A stretch of DNA of 64,000 nucleotides from Heloderma charlesbogerti (GCA_026122225.1 JANEZZ010000464.1:151501-215500); one strand, 5' to 3'; numbered from the stretch's first letter, positions 9,856-21,284 are shown. The notes: generated from the letters alone by a model not told the origin. Translations and numbers: made by a program.

Positions 9856-10726
9856 CTGTGTCTAGGATGCCAGACAAAACTGAAACATTTGAGCGATAAA
9901 ACAGCCTTAACAGTAGTGGTTTGCCAGGCTCACATCTCAAGCCAACCTCACACTCTCTCTCACACACCTACGCAGGTTGTCAGGCTGACTTAGTCTCCAA
10001 CATGAATTGCAAGTAAAGTACCCATCGTAAGCTGCTTAACTTGCATGTGAGCTAATCAGTTCTGATTTTTACTTCAGCGCCAACTTCTGCTCTTAGCTGG
10101 CTTCCTTGTTTGCCGCGCATTACAGTTGCTTACAGCTGTGGATCTTCCTGCTGCACAGATGGAAGATCATCCAGGCATGAATTGTAATACTTGTTTCCTG
10201 GGGGTTGGGGGAGAACTTAGATGGCACTCGTTTATCTTGGATGGCCACTATCCATTCTCCAGAAATGGGAACTCCGGTTTGGAATGCAGCAAGAAAAGCA
10301 ATAAAGAAGTTCTGTGAATACAGCCATGGGGCCAATAGTACATGCAACAGTGGCGGACCTATATCTTTAAAAGCAGCCGTGCCTCCATCAACATGTAAAG
10401 CAGGGCCTGGGGGTGAGGTGGGTGGTGCAGTTTATACCATGGAAAGGGCCTGCAGGAAGAGGGTCGGCTGCTTTTCTCACAATACTGACTCACCTCTAAT
10501 ATTGGAGGTACATTAGAGGAGAAAGTAGTGGGTGATGGAGAGGATTCAGAATACTCCCTGCTTGTCTGTGCTTTTTATTGTGCTCTCTGCCTCACTTTAC
10601 GTGTGATATCGACAGATCTGTATTTCAAGACACCATTTGGCTGCTGTCACGTGTACCTAATGTGTTGGAAGTCCTAAAAAGAGGCAGTACTTAGGTTCCA
10701 CATTGGACATGAAGTGACTTGGTTCT
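9856..10726. other. Intron 1 sequence, nothing recognised
   Basis: No supported feature apart from a short CT/CA-rich patch near 9950. Confidence 0.5.
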
Positions 10727-10734
10727 GGAGAAGC

Positions 10735-11260
10735 TAGGGATGTACAAAACACTTAACTTGTTCCATGCCGGGCAATCCGTGGTGTGGGGGAGGTGCTCCG
10801 TCCCTCCCCCCGGAATCCCCCTTGGCTAGCTCCGCGGAGCCACTGGCCACAGCCGGAGTTCCAGCCGCAGCCGGGCTGCTGTGGCCGCAAATGGCGGCCG
10901 TTGTAGCGGCTGCCATTTGCATGCTTGCAGTCAGCCGTGATAGGCTATGTAAGTATTTACGTAGCCTATCACGGCAAAGAGCAGGGACGCAAATGGTGGC
11001 TGCTACGACATTTGCGTCCCTGCTCTTTGCCGTGATAGGCTACGTAAATACTTACGTAGCCTATCACGGCTGGCTGCAAGCACGCAAATGGCTGCCGCTA
11101 CGACGGCCGCCATTTGCGGCCGCAGCAGCCCAGCAGCGGCTTGCCAGGAAACCAGCCGGAGTCGCCACCGCCGCATCCACTGCCAGGTAAGCTCCGTCCT
11201 GGGGGAATTCCATGGGGTGGCGGAGTGGGGAGGCCGTGGTGGAATTCTTTGGCATCCCTA
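10735..11260. mobile_element. 526-bp CpG-rich nested-palindrome hAT MITE with perfect 8-bp target duplication
   Basis: The ends are TAGGGATG and CATCCCTA. The flanks are identical 8-bp duplications GGAGAAGC at 10727-10734 and 11261-11268. Inside, a long inverted repeat pairs GGCCGCAAATGGCGGCCG (about 10881) with CGGCCGCCATTTGCGGCCGC (about 11103). Each arm contains its own smaller palindrome, in which GTGATAGGCTACGTAA mirrors TTACGTAGCCTATCAC. The centre pairs ACGCAAATG with CATTTGCGTCCC-type sequence. No transposase is encoded, so this is a non-autonomous element. The 8-bp duplication and TAGGG-type ends point to hAT. Confidence 0.9.
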
Positions 11261-11290
11261 GGAGAAGCTCAGATGTGGTCAGCTGTAGGT

Positions 11291-11673
11291 GGCTGTTCAC
11301 ACAACATGCTAACCTACACTCAGTCATTGAGTCATGTGGGTGGTTTTTAACTGTGGATTGTTTGTTGAACGGTGGGTTAGCATGTTGTCTGCATGCAGCA
11401 TGTTTTCTGCAGGACGGGTTAGCTGTTGTCTGAACACAGCCAGGATGGCTTGTAAACCATGCAGTGTGGCTTATTAGTCACCTTGAACAAGCCAACAGCA
11501 AACCATGAGTTCTCAAGGTGGCTTGTTCGAGAAAATAAGCCACACCGCATGGTTAACAAGCCACCTGGCTGTGTTCAGACAACACGATAATCTGAGGTTC
11601 AACAAACAACCCATGGTTCAAAGCAACCCACCCTCAACCGCTGAGTGTAGGTTAGCCTGTTGTGTGAACAGCC
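11291..11673. mobile_element. Nested palindromic MITE (GGCTGTTCACACAACA ends)
   Basis: Terminal inverted repeats GGCTGTTCACACAACATGCT and TGTTGTGTGAACAGCC extend inward through AACCTACACTCAG / CTGAGTGTAGGTT. A second, inner inverted repeat pairs TGTTGTCTGAACACAGCC with GGCTGTGTTCAGACAACA, then GGCTTGT with ACAAGCC, CCTTGAACAAGCC with GGCTTGTTCGAG, and so on to the centre. The layout suggests one element nested in a related one, or an element with duplicated ends. It lies only 22 bp after the preceding MITE's target duplication. Confidence 0.8.
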
Positions 11674-12637
11674 CTATTATGTCTTTATCAAGAGCTCCTA
11701 CTGGTCTCCTAACAGAAAATGACCAACTTGTTAATTTCACAATGAAATGTTTATGTTGCTTCGCACATCTATCCTCTGCTATTCTCTGAAAGCCTTAGTT
11801 TGTGGTATCAGAAGTAAAGATTTGTTTTATCGAGCAGGCCTTGTTTTTAGTAGTTGTTGGTTAAAATCTAGCACCAAAGTTGAAATACAGTTGGATAAAC
11901 TTAACTGCACTATTTGTTTCAGTCGTCAAACCAGCTGTCCATCTGTAACCGTTCTGGGTGAAGCCTGATTCATTTCTCATCCTATAATTAGCCCCATAAT
12001 TTGCATTTGGAGTGAGACACAATGTTCTCTTGTTTAGTATTCTCAGTTTATGGAACAGTAGCGCATTATGTTAGGACCGTGTGTGTGTACGCAGGAGAGA
12101 GAGAGAGAGAGAGCATGGTAGAATGCTTGTGCTGGATTCTACATGAGCGGCTGTTAAATCGACTTGGGATGTCTCACTATAATAATCTCAATTGGGACTG
12201 TGTGTGTGTGAGTGAGGGGGGCGGTGCCCTGTGGGAGTTACTAGGAGATGCAGTGCTGGATGGTGGCCATTACTTTGAGTCTCCGCATGAGAATTCCACA
12301 AGCAACGCCCAGAGGAATTTCTTGCTCTTTTCCTGTGTCCTTCAGTTTATCTCTGTTGATAGGGACGGGGTGAGGGCAAGTGGAAATAATCCTGCTAAAA
12401 TCACAATGTCTTTGATTCTCATGCTCAGCAAGGCCCATACAGCTCTCTCTCTCTCCAAACTGGAGCCAGGTTTTGGTAGAACCCAGCCTTCAACTTGTTC
12501 TTATGACTGGGTCTCAGCCCAATACCATGAGAAGTACTGGTACCTAGGCACTGGGAAAGTGCTTTTTTGCTCGCCAGGTAACTAAGCTGCCTTGCATTGT
12601 CCTCAAACTCCTCAGCCAACTAGTTTCTGGGCTGTCT
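11674..12637. other. Intron 1 sequence; simple repeats, no gene
   Basis: There is GT/GA simple sequence at about 12080-12114 and a GTGTGTG patch near 12200. A long open frame across this stretch (12022-12585) has no recognisable protein features and runs through the simple repeat, so it is not called a gene. Confidence 0.55.
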
Positions 12638-12645
12638 TCTTAAGC

Positions 12646-12891
12646 CAGGGGTGGGGAACCTCAGGTTTGGGCCCCCCTGGAGTCCCACCTCCTGGAGGGC
12701 TCCACCCCCATCTGGGCCCACCCCTTTCTCTTACCCACCAATCGGCTTTTGTGCAGTTTCCCCCCATTCTAAAATGGTGAATTGCCCCCCCTAAGGCTTG
12801 GTGACTGGCAGGAAGAGTACTAAGTGAAAATATGCTGGTATTTTTTGTATTTGAATTTGGCTCTCGGGCTGAAAGAGGTTCCCCACTCCTG
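12646..12891. mobile_element. hAT MITE with perfect 8-bp target duplication
   Basis: Ends CAGGGGTGGGGAACCT and AGGTTCCCCACTCCTG form terminal inverted repeats. Both sides are flanked by TCTTAAGC (12638-12645 and 12892-12899), a perfect 8-bp duplication. The interior contains ACCAATCGGCTTTTGTGCAG and a TGACTGGCAGGAAGAGTAC segment shared with copies at 29915, 31770, 34925, 40037 and 61509. No coding capacity. Confidence 0.92.
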
Positions 12892-12899
12892 TCTTAAGC

Positions 12900-14755
12900 A
12901 AACCCCCAAAAGAGATCCACCCCAATGACAGAGATGCAACAACCCTGGTCAAATAGGCGCTGCTACCATTATCAGCTGAATACAGCTATGTGGAATTCCC
13001 ACCGCACTTTGAAATACCATCTTTGCGAGAATCATGCAGCAATGCCATAGGCCCAATGCTGCATTCCAGTAGTCCCTCCCATAAATGGAGAGTTAGAAGG
13101 GAATGCCACCTTCGGTTGCTTTAACACAGACCTTGTCTTCAGGGAGAGTTCCTCTCTTAAATGATATTGACACCTCCTTGCCTCTGCCTATCGCAGTTCT
13201 GCGCAAATGCAAACAACTAATTAGAGTTCACTTCACACTTTTTCCCTAAGGGCCGCCTCTGGCAAGGAAAACGTAAATAAATGGGAGGCAAGAGTGCTTT
13301 CTGAAGGCAAAAGAGTACAAGCAATCCACTGACTGACCTTTCTTTAACTTTTTGGTTGGTGCAAAGGATGCAAACAACAGAGCTCTCTCACATCAGAATC
13401 CTCCTTTATTTTGCAAAGTACTCCATGCCTATTTTTTGTCTTTTTTTTCAAATGGTCAAAGAGCAAGACCTACTAGGGAATGTGCTGCAAATCAGGGACC
13501 CTTGAATCACCCACCGCTTGTTCTCTTGGGGCCAATTTTGAGTCTCCAGTAGCCACCAGGCATCACCAATTTGTGTGTTCTTTACAATCCTGCTTTTCAG
13601 CCACGTGTCTCCTAAAACAACTCTGCCATTTAAAATTTCGTACACAAAGCTGTATATAATGACATGGGCCCTGCCCTCATGCTTATGAATTAAAAAAAAA
13701 ACCCGAGATAAGCAAGGGAAGGGGTGTAGAAGGAAAAGGTGGGGAGATCCATTTGACAGTGCCAGGGAAAAAAGGGTGAGTTGTAAACAGGCACTGACGT
13801 CCAGTGGGGGCCAGACTGCTGTTCCCCTGCTGCTGTTCTGGCTGAGGGGAAGATGGTGTGACACCCCAGCAGTTCTTGGTCCGTTGACAGGGGCTCCAGA
13901 GCAACTGTTAGTGATGAGCCTGGATTATAGTAAGTTTGAAAGGGGGGGGGCAAGAAAGAGTCACTGCCCCAGGTAAAACTCTTGATTTGCTCCAGGACGA
14001 AGCAGATTGAAGGGAAACCACAACCCCATGTGGACTCATGTTTTTCTTAAAATAAAACACCAAAATGCTCCCTTAGCCACCTGTATTGAAAGGATGGTTC
14101 CACATAGCATTCCTCTCTCGGATCCGGTCAAGGCTTGCCTTGTGGAGCTGTGCTTGTAGGAGCTTGGCACGACCTTCAGGCCTCCATGGGGGAGATTGTC
14201 TTACCTTTTGGGAATCAGGACACTTAAAATACAGAGGAGCTCTGTAAATTAAGCTAAGCCAATAGTGTTTTTGGCCATTCTGGCTTAAAAAGTGGCATGA
14301 GAAGATAATCTGCCCTGAAATCTAGTTTCTGTGTGTAGACCATGGAGCATTCGCCTCCTTGCTTTACTATCCAACTTAACCAGCTGCATGGCTCTTCTTC
14401 TCTCCTCCCCTGCCTTGCTTGGTGGAAGATAAGACAATGATAGTCAGGAATGGAGTTAGCCATTTTGCAACAGATGATGCCTGCCCAATTGGACATGGCT
14501 GTCTGTCCCTGTTCAGTTATTTGCAGATGCAAGTCAGCATCCTACCCCAAATGAACCCTGCCAGTGATGAGGGATTGAAACTGGCCAAGGTGAGTCCTTA
14601 AAAGTACCCTCTGTAGGTAAATAATGACCTCCGGGCTGTTGCAGTGCAGTACTATGGAGACCCTACTTGTAGCCCTGTCATAGTGTCTTGTAAGCCATTC
14701 CTGGCTGCTAAAATGAGGTAAGGTTACACCTACAGAAACCTTGCTCATGTTATTA
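12900..14755. other. Intron 1 sequence, nothing recognised
   Basis: Read on both strands. Several short open frames have no domain signature. No clear repeat family was recognised in this 1.85-kb stretch, which makes it one of the more unique-looking parts of intron 1. Confidence 0.5.
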
Positions 14756-14763
14756 CCCTACAC

Positions 14764-15096
14764 TAGGGGTAGGCAAACCTTTTGGGCCCCTAAGCACATT
14801 TGGCAATTTGAGAAACCATCCTGGACACCACCACAAAACAGGCACAATGCAGATGAAAGCAGGGGCCTGCAGCCACTTGCCATCTTCACTTTTTGAGAAT
14901 GTCTCTGAGCCCCATGTCTGGCCCAGAGGCTGTCATGGGAAAAGATGATGGCTAGAGGCCCTTACTTCAATTTGAAGCAATTCCAACTTCTAGTGTTGTT
15001 AAAAAAGAAGTGAGAGGGACAGGACATTTCGGTGGGTGCCAGGAAAGCTGTCTGAAGGCACACTGGGGCCCATAGGTGCTGTGTTGCTGATGCCTG
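14764..15096. mobile_element. hAT MITE with perfect 8-bp target duplication
   Basis: The element starts TAGGGGTAGGCAAACC and ends CTGATGCCTG. Identical CCCTACAC octamers flank it at 14756-14763 and 15097-15104. The interior has CACCACCACAAAACAGGCAC and GGTGGGTGCCAGGAAAGCTG. The terminal inverted repeat match is imperfect, but the target duplication is exact. Confidence 0.8.
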
Positions 15097-15109
15097 CCCT
15101 ACACTGCGG

Positions 15110-15110
15110 G

Positions 15111-15145
<35 letters not shown>

Positions 15146-15167
15146 TCCTTCCTTCCTTCCTTCCTTT
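15110..15167. repeat. (CTGC)n(CTTC)n microsatellite at a LINE 3' end
   Basis: Runs of CTGC pass into CTTC and then into TTATTTATT, the reversed tail of the L2-like LINE that follows. The simple repeat probably grew from the LINE tail. Confidence 0.85.
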
Positions 15168-15720
15168 ATTTATTCTATACTGCCCAATAGCCGAAGCTCT
15201 CTGGGCAGTTCACAAAAATTAAAACCAAAAAGCACACAGTAAAACAATATAAATCCAAAAAGCACACAGTGAAACAATATAAAATATAAAAACATTAAAA
15301 CCACAATATGACAATACAACTGGAATAAAACCTAGCAGCAATGCAGAGAGTTAAAATACAGATTTAAAACAGCAAAGCTAAAAGTCTAGGAACTTTGGGG
15401 GTTGGACTCGATGGCCTTGTAGGCCCCTTCCAACCCTACTATACTATTCTATGGAAGCTAAAATGCCTGGGAAAATAAGAAGGTCTTCACCTGGCGCTGG
15501 AAGGAATACAATGTAGGTGCCAGGTGAACCTCCCTAGGGAGCGCATTCCACAGCTGGGATGCCACAGCAGAAAAGGCCCTCCACCTAATAGCCACCCGCC
15601 TCACTTCCTTTGGCAGGGGCTCATGGAGAAGACTCCTGAGGATGATCTTAAGGCCTGGGCAGGCACATACCTTTCCCAACTTCGTGCTGGCTGAGGGTGA
15701 TGGGAGGTGTAGACCCAACC
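15166..15720 (-). repeat. L2-like LINE 3' end with a nested CR1 tail
   Basis: On the minus strand an open stretch (15458-15718) encodes a reverse transcriptase C-terminus reading PLPKEVRRVAIRWRAFSAVA, SQLWNALPREVHLAPTLYSF and QRQVKTFLFSQAF. It is followed by an A-rich 3' UTR and the end block GTGAACTGCCCAGAGAGCTT. At about 15397-15453 a foreign segment, GGGGGTTGGACTCGATGGCC to CTATACTATTCTATGG, interrupts the LINE. It matches the CR1 3' tail, so a short CR1 or 5S-SINE tail inserted here. Confidence 0.8.
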
Positions 15721-15752
15721 AATCCAGAGGGCATCAGATTGCAGAAGCAGGT
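15686..15752. mobile_element. Half of a foldback MITE
   Basis: GCTGAGGGTGATGGGAGGTG, a TAGACC remnant and CCAGAGGGCATCAGATTG correspond to the right half of the foldback family. It abuts the 5' boundary of the LINE fragment. Confidence 0.5.
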
Positions 15753-15754
15753 TG

Positions 15755-16799
15755 AGTGTGGTGCCCTAGCCAGGCCTTGGCTTAACTCCTTGGTCTATTG
15801 CAGACATGGGGAACTTCAGGAGGCCCCAAGGTAACTGTGACCCTTTGGGCGCTCTGTAGCCACTACAGATGTCAGTGTTGTTTTTTAATGAATTTGGGGT
15901 GCTGTGTGTTGCTCACGCTTGGTCTGTCATATACCTCTCTTCCCTTGGCTAATGGCACTTTCATGTGTTGGGAGGCGGAGTGTTTCATTCTGACCCAATC
16001 CTGAGTAACGGTTTGAGTGTTATGAAGCGGACACCTCCTGTGGCAAACCTACTCAGCTCGTTTCAGCAAGCCTGTCTAGGCATTGCCCGGAAATCAGAAG
16101 TACATTTATATATTTGGCTTCTTAAAAATGGTATGTTTGGTTCTCTGTTGACCACTAAAGTACTATCGGAGCCCACTGTCCATGCCCAGTTTTCCTTTGT
16201 ACTACCTCTGCACATCCAGTTTCTTTAGACTTCCACCTCAATTCTAAAAGAATTTTTTTAAGCACAAGTGGTGGCATAAACATGGCCCGTGCTCACCGAT
16301 TTTTAAAATGTGCAACGCTCCACACATTAATCAGCCTCAAGCCGGCAGCATGGTGGTTTGCCTTCATGCTTCCCTGCATCATCTCTCCTTCTCCTCTCCC
16401 CCTCCCCCCACCCTTTACACAGTTGGCGGCAAGGGCCAGTGAAGGGAAAATGAAATTATAAGAATTAAAAGCACCCTTAGGCATTCACTTATCTGCTGTT
16501 TGGGGGGCTACCGCAGTAGTGTACCTGCTGTCTCCAAATATTGTTTTGTCAGGATTTGTTGGGGGTGGGATTCCTCTTAAAGGATTGCTTAGAAAGCTGA
16601 TGCAAATGCTTAAGAACTTGAAATATTTCTCCATCCCTGCTTTAGGCTACTTAAGCTTAATCCTACCGACTGTCATGTACAGATTCCAAAATGAGTGCCT
16701 TAAAGACTGCAGCTGAGCACTGCGGTGTATTTGGTGTCTGGGAAATATTAGTGGCCAAGTCAGGGATGCTAAGATAAAAATTCTCCCATGTAGTGCATG
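15755..16799. other. Intron 1 sequence, nothing recognised
   Basis: Nothing that can be named. CT-rich patch around 16380-16415. Confidence 0.5.
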
Positions 16800-16804
16800 G
16801 ATTG

Positions 16805-16970
16805 GTGAAAGGGGTCACAGCTCAGTGATTGAACACATTCTTTGCATGTGCTATATCTCAGCTACAGACCCCGATATCTTCAGTTCAAAGGATCTTTGGG
16901 TTCCTTGGGAGAGCTACTGAAGTAGGCAGTGCTGAGGTCTTGGTGTAAGGCATGTTAATATGTCATCACC
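16805..16970 (+). repeat. Diverged tRNA-Ala-derived SINE
   Basis: GGTCACAGCTCAGTGATTGA (A-box region), TTCTTTGCATGTGCTATATC (anticodon-loop region with TTTGCATG) and CTACAGACCCCGATATCTTC, then a GGATCTTTGGGTTCCTTGGG body. It matches the better copy at 45203-45405 with many substitutions. A CA-rich simple repeat follows (16966-17005). Confidence 0.7.
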
Positions 16971-17009
16971 CCCCCCCTCACACACACACACCACACCACA
17001 CACACAATT

Positions 17010-18080
17010 GTTTCTGCACATGCAGGAGGAGAAGCTTATTTCCACAGCAGGACAGGCCAAGTAGACAGTTGCAGATATACTGTATACTCTATGGGCAGTA
17101 TGCCTGATTATGCAAGAGCACAGAATACACAGAATGTGATACTTAGCTTCATGAGAATCTGTGTTATTTTTTAAAAGCCATGGTTCTAATTCTTATGTTG
17201 CCAATACATGTTTTGTAAGCGTGCATGGAATTGCAAGAAAGCCAGTGAGAATGCTGAATACGGTTCCAAGTGCACATAGAGTGGGCTTGCTGTTTCCCTG
17301 TGTAGCTCTTTGCCCTTCCCCATAGCTAGAAGAATAAGTTATGCAAAATGTAAATTTTAAGATAAACTACAAAATCAGAGAGCCTGCACTCTTTAAATGT
17401 AATTTATACAGGTTGCAGAATTTTGCTTAAATTGGTATGGAATAATGTATCTTAGCAAAGCCGTACAAACAGCCCTGTTCATCGTATGGGCTTACTAACA
17501 ATTTGTGGTCTGTTACTATACTATATACACAGTCCTATATATGTCTATTCAGCAGTAGCTCCAGTGAGTTCCATAGGACTGTAGCCTCAGATTGCAGCCT
17601 CTGAAGAGTTAGTAATGGAAGTCACTTCAACAAAAGCAAACCCTGGAGAAAACTCTGTGTTTGAAAATAGTGAAGTGCTTTGCCAGTTCTTGGTGCAAAG
17701 TTTATTGCCTTTACAACTAATCTTCAAGGCTGTTGCCTCCTTTGTAAAAGTGTCCCTCTCGAGGTAAGTGTGTCATTAAGTAACAGCATCTTAGAATAAT
17801 CTTGCACCCTTAGATTTGACTTCAGCTGCTGTGAAGTAGCACAGGATTAAAGACATTGTATTTAATGCTACATGTCATCATTAGAAATGATTTGCCCCAC
17901 CACTCTTGATAATGGTGCATGGACATAGTACAGATTGCTTTTAAAAATAAACATTGCAGTGGATTCTGGAGTGTCTTATTTGTACGGTTCATTGCACAAA
18001 TCTATGCTGTGTTTTGTTTGGTACTAGATTTTCTGGCATGTTGTCCTTCCCCATTCCTTTTCTTTTGACACATTTATCTG
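17010..18080. other. Intron 1 unique sequence; possible regulatory block
   Basis: No repeat recognised apart from a small MITE-like patch near 17520-17590 (AGTCCTATATATGTCTATTC ... CCATAGGACTGTAGCC, inverted ends). The part at about 17690-17960 is repeat-free with several Sox-like CTTTGT and homeodomain-like ATTA cores. Such motifs are common by chance, so this is only a candidate. Confidence 0.35.
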
Positions 18081-18084
18081 CTTT

Positions 18085-18560
18085 GCATGTAATGCTAAGC
18101 CATGGTGTATTTAACCCATGGGTTGCATTCTGGGTTGTCGTGAAATGCAAATTCAGTTGTGCCAACATCCCATAGTTTGTTAACCATGACCAACCCAGAA
18201 AGAGAACGCAATGGTTTATTGTTGGGTTGTGAGCTCCGGGTTGTTTAACCATGGGTTGTCATTACATCTGAATCCAGAACTGTGGGCTGTACATGGATTG
18301 TTTCACCAGGCTACAGGGGCATTGGACAAGATTGGTAAAAAAAAATTCAAACCCGACCACTCAGTCTGCCAGTACTACAGCACCACAAAGGTATTTGGAA
18401 TACAGGGAGGGAATGGGCAAAGGAGGAGGGAAACAAAGAACCAGGGATTGAGTAACGAAACCATGGTTTGCTTGATTGTCTGCCAGGCAAACCCTGGGCA
18501 GGGTAACAAACCATAGGTTAAATAACCATGTGTTAGTGTTGTGTGTGAACCAGGTTATTA
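18085..18560. mobile_element. Palindrome-rich MITE cluster (AACCATGG/CCATGGGTT blocks)
   Basis: Repeated inverted blocks include TTTAACCCATGGGTTG, GTTTAACCATGGGTTG, AAACCATGGTTTG, AAACCATAGGTTAAATAACC and TTGTGTGTGAACCAGGTTAT. The last corresponds to the 'ggttcacacacaa' end of the family seen at 11291 and 59612. Boundaries are approximate, and more than one insertion is likely. Confidence 0.55.
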
Positions 18561-18934
18561 TTGAAATTAGCTGACAAAATGTAATAGCTGAAAGCCTAGT
18601 TACCAAAGCTTGATTAGGGTTAAACTGCCCAGCCTTGAAACAACAGGGAGGAAATCCCTTTGAGTGAATACATCTTTGCCATATTTAGCCATTAATCGAA
18701 ACTTTCATGTGGACAGGGATTTGTCACTTAGTGGGTCAACAAAAGTGTGCAGACCTCTTTTAATTGGATGTCAGTCCCCAAAGTTGAAACAAAAAGACCT
18801 ACTATTCTCTCCTAAGTTGTATTGGTCTGCTTCATAATGGTCTGTCGACTGCTGTTAGCCAAAATGGCAAAATAGTCCATGTTCAGAGATTGTATGGCAC
18901 TCAATACCATTTGGGGAGGGCAGTTTATCTTCTT

Positions 18935-19012
18935 GCCCTGCTTGTGGCTTCTTGAAGGCAGTTGCCTGGATGGTGAACTAGACGGATCAGCTGACTAGCT
19001 TATATGGGTTTG
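18935..19012 (+). repeat. CR1-like LINE tail
   Basis: GCCTGGATGGTGAACTAGAC and GGATCAGCTGACTAGCTTAT resemble the squamate CR1 3' end 'gctggactagatgg...'. Short and diverged. Confidence 0.4.
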
Positions 19013-19895
19013 TTAAAAATAATGGTTAGAAATTCCCGCCACAGAGGCCCAGTGCAGATCAAATTCCCAGCCTCTTAACCTGTGGCTAAGAGCCTGCCTG
19101 GCGGGCATTCACTCTCCCTTCGCTCTTCAGCTTTAACAATGGTGCATAATTATTTTGTATATAATTTTGTAGATGCCAGAAGCTAACCATGGTTAACATC
19201 AAATTGGGGGTTGAGGTGCAGTTTTAAAACTGATCTATAAACCCTGGTTGAATGTTACCTTCAATCTGGACATACCAGGGTTAACACTGAAGAAGGAGTA
19301 AGAGACTTGTGTGAGGTGGAGAGGGAGCATGAAAACCTGGCAGCTGCTCCCACTCTTCCAACCATGGTTATATCTGCAGTGGGTCAGAACTGCCATTTTA
19401 TTTTGATCTGCTTAATGGCAGGAACAGGCAGATGTATTGCTCACTGCAGAATGTTGTAATTATTCTATAGGCAGTGCTGCGTGCTTAATTATTATTTTTT
19501 AATTCTCTGTTCGGGCACCCCAGGAGAAGCTGAATTCTGCAGCCTTTGCGTTACATCCAACGTTAGTCCTCCTTACAGTAGACCTACTGAAATGAATGGG
19601 ACTTAAGTTACACTACTGTTGGATACAGCTCTCTGCAATTTCTGTATACATTGGCAGAATTTCTCTAACCTTGCATAATTCTGGTTTTGCTACTCATGAG
19701 GAGCAGAACCCCCACTTGTAACTGTTGGAAATCTTATTCAGCTACCTCTCTGGGGTCTGAGATTTTATCAGGAATTGCTCAGCTGATCTTTTTAGCCATA
19801 AGGACTAGAAACATCCTCTCTTAAAAACAAGTGGAAATACTCAGGAATCTGAATTCTACACTCAGTGCTGTTTTGGGGCTTTCTGCACAGCAGTA
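19013..19895. other. Intron 1 sequence with small palindromic MITE patches
   Basis: At about 19180-19385 there are AACCATGGTTAAC-type blocks. At 19548-19632 a short element has inverted ends TTACATCCAACGTTAGT and ACTACTGTTGGATACAG around TGAAATGAATGGGACTTAAG, a form common in squamate MITEs. No genes. Confidence 0.45.
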
Positions 19896-19899
19896 CCTG

Positions 19900-19977
19900 T
19901 AGACCAACCTTCAGATCAGTTGGACCACAACTCCCATCATCCCCAGCCAGCCAGTTGGGGAAGGCTGATCTATAGGT
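19900..19977. mobile_element. Half foldback MITE
   Basis: TTGGACCACAACTCCCATCA and TCCCCAGCCAGCCAGTTGGG, then GAAGGCTGATC. This is the left half joined to a short right end, with the second ACTACAA arm deleted. Confidence 0.65.
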
Positions 19978-21284
19978 TGTAGTAGCAAAGATACATTGTT
20001 ATGCCTGATTGTCCCCAGCATGAGAAAGAACAAGAGAGACTGAAAAGTGAGGGGAGAGAGAGAAGGCAACCAGATGCAAAACCAGGGAAGTCTTCTCTGC
20101 GATTAATAGTTGCTTGACAAGCTGATCATGTCAAAATTCCCTCTGCTGCAACTATTAAGGTCCTAACTCTTAAAACAAGAAAAACCTGGACACGGACAGC
20201 TAAAAGCACAACCTGAGCTCCTTGTTATATGGATTTATGTTAAGGGTGTATCATGATTCCAGAGGGGTTGAAGCTTACTTTCTTGAGCTGTGTGTGTCCA
20301 GTCATTTTGTTGACTTTGCTTTAGACTTGGTATTCCACCAGTGTTACAGCTCCCTGTTGGGAGAGTGTTACGCGTCCAAGTGGCAATTATCCGTGTGCAG
20401 GAAAGTGCTTTCATGAGCTATGGTACTTGTGTAACATTGTTTGGTAAGCATTTATGCAACCTGTGCGTCTTGGTTCCCACCGAGTGGCATTAACACAATT
20501 TCAGAGCACTTATTTCCTTCTTCTGGTGAGGTTAATAATTCCCTAGAAACGACACAAGCAGCAATAATAAAAAACAGATTGCCTTTACCACTAGCAGTTA
20601 CTCATGTTCTGCAGTGCTCAATCACTTTGGTGATTCACTGGCTTACGCTTGTATTTCCTCTCTCAAAAAACTATCCCTGCGATCATAAGGGATGAACAAA
20701 CTTTAAATAGAGGTGAAGGGGCAAAAGCAGTTCCAGTTCCACAAAGAAAGAAAGAAAACAACAGTATGCTGGGAACACTTTGTCCACAAAATAGGGGAGA
20801 AATTTAACTCTCTGCACTGCTGCTGGACTTGGGTGTATTTGATTTGTAGTATTATTTGTACTTGATTATTGCAGCCGTAGTGCTCTAGTACAAACACTCT
20901 GCGATTGATCCAAAGTTCCTCATGAGATGCTTAGCTGGGGGGTGGGGGGAGGATTTTAACTATGGCACATTTGGCACTCGGGTCAATGACTGTTCACTAA
21001 CAGAACTGCTGTGTTGTGAAACTGACTGGCAGGTGATGACAGCTGACTGCAAATTATCTTGAGAACCACAGTTCCTGTTGGAGGAAGTGGTTTTTCAGAG
21101 GGCTTTGTCTGTCTTAACCTCGTAACAAAACAGCAGGAACAGTGGTGAAATGGTTCTGGGTTGTAGCACTTCAAGCCTGTGGATGGCAGAAATGGCATGT
21201 TTTGGGTGCTCCCCACATATCAAAAACCAGAGTGCCAGGGTGAGGGTCAGACTCTGCAGCCTTTCTCCTTGACATACTATTATT
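19978..21284. other. Intron 1 sequence, nothing recognised
   Basis: No exon, RNA gene or clear repeat. Confidence 0.5.

Noticed and set aside
10765..11190. 141-codon Ala-rich frame
   Set aside because: It lies entirely within the CpG-rich palindromic hAT MITE and reflects its base composition.
12022..12585. 187-codon open frame on the + strand
   Set aside because: It passes through GT/GA simple repeats, has no domain or signal, and lies in an intron without splice or promoter support.
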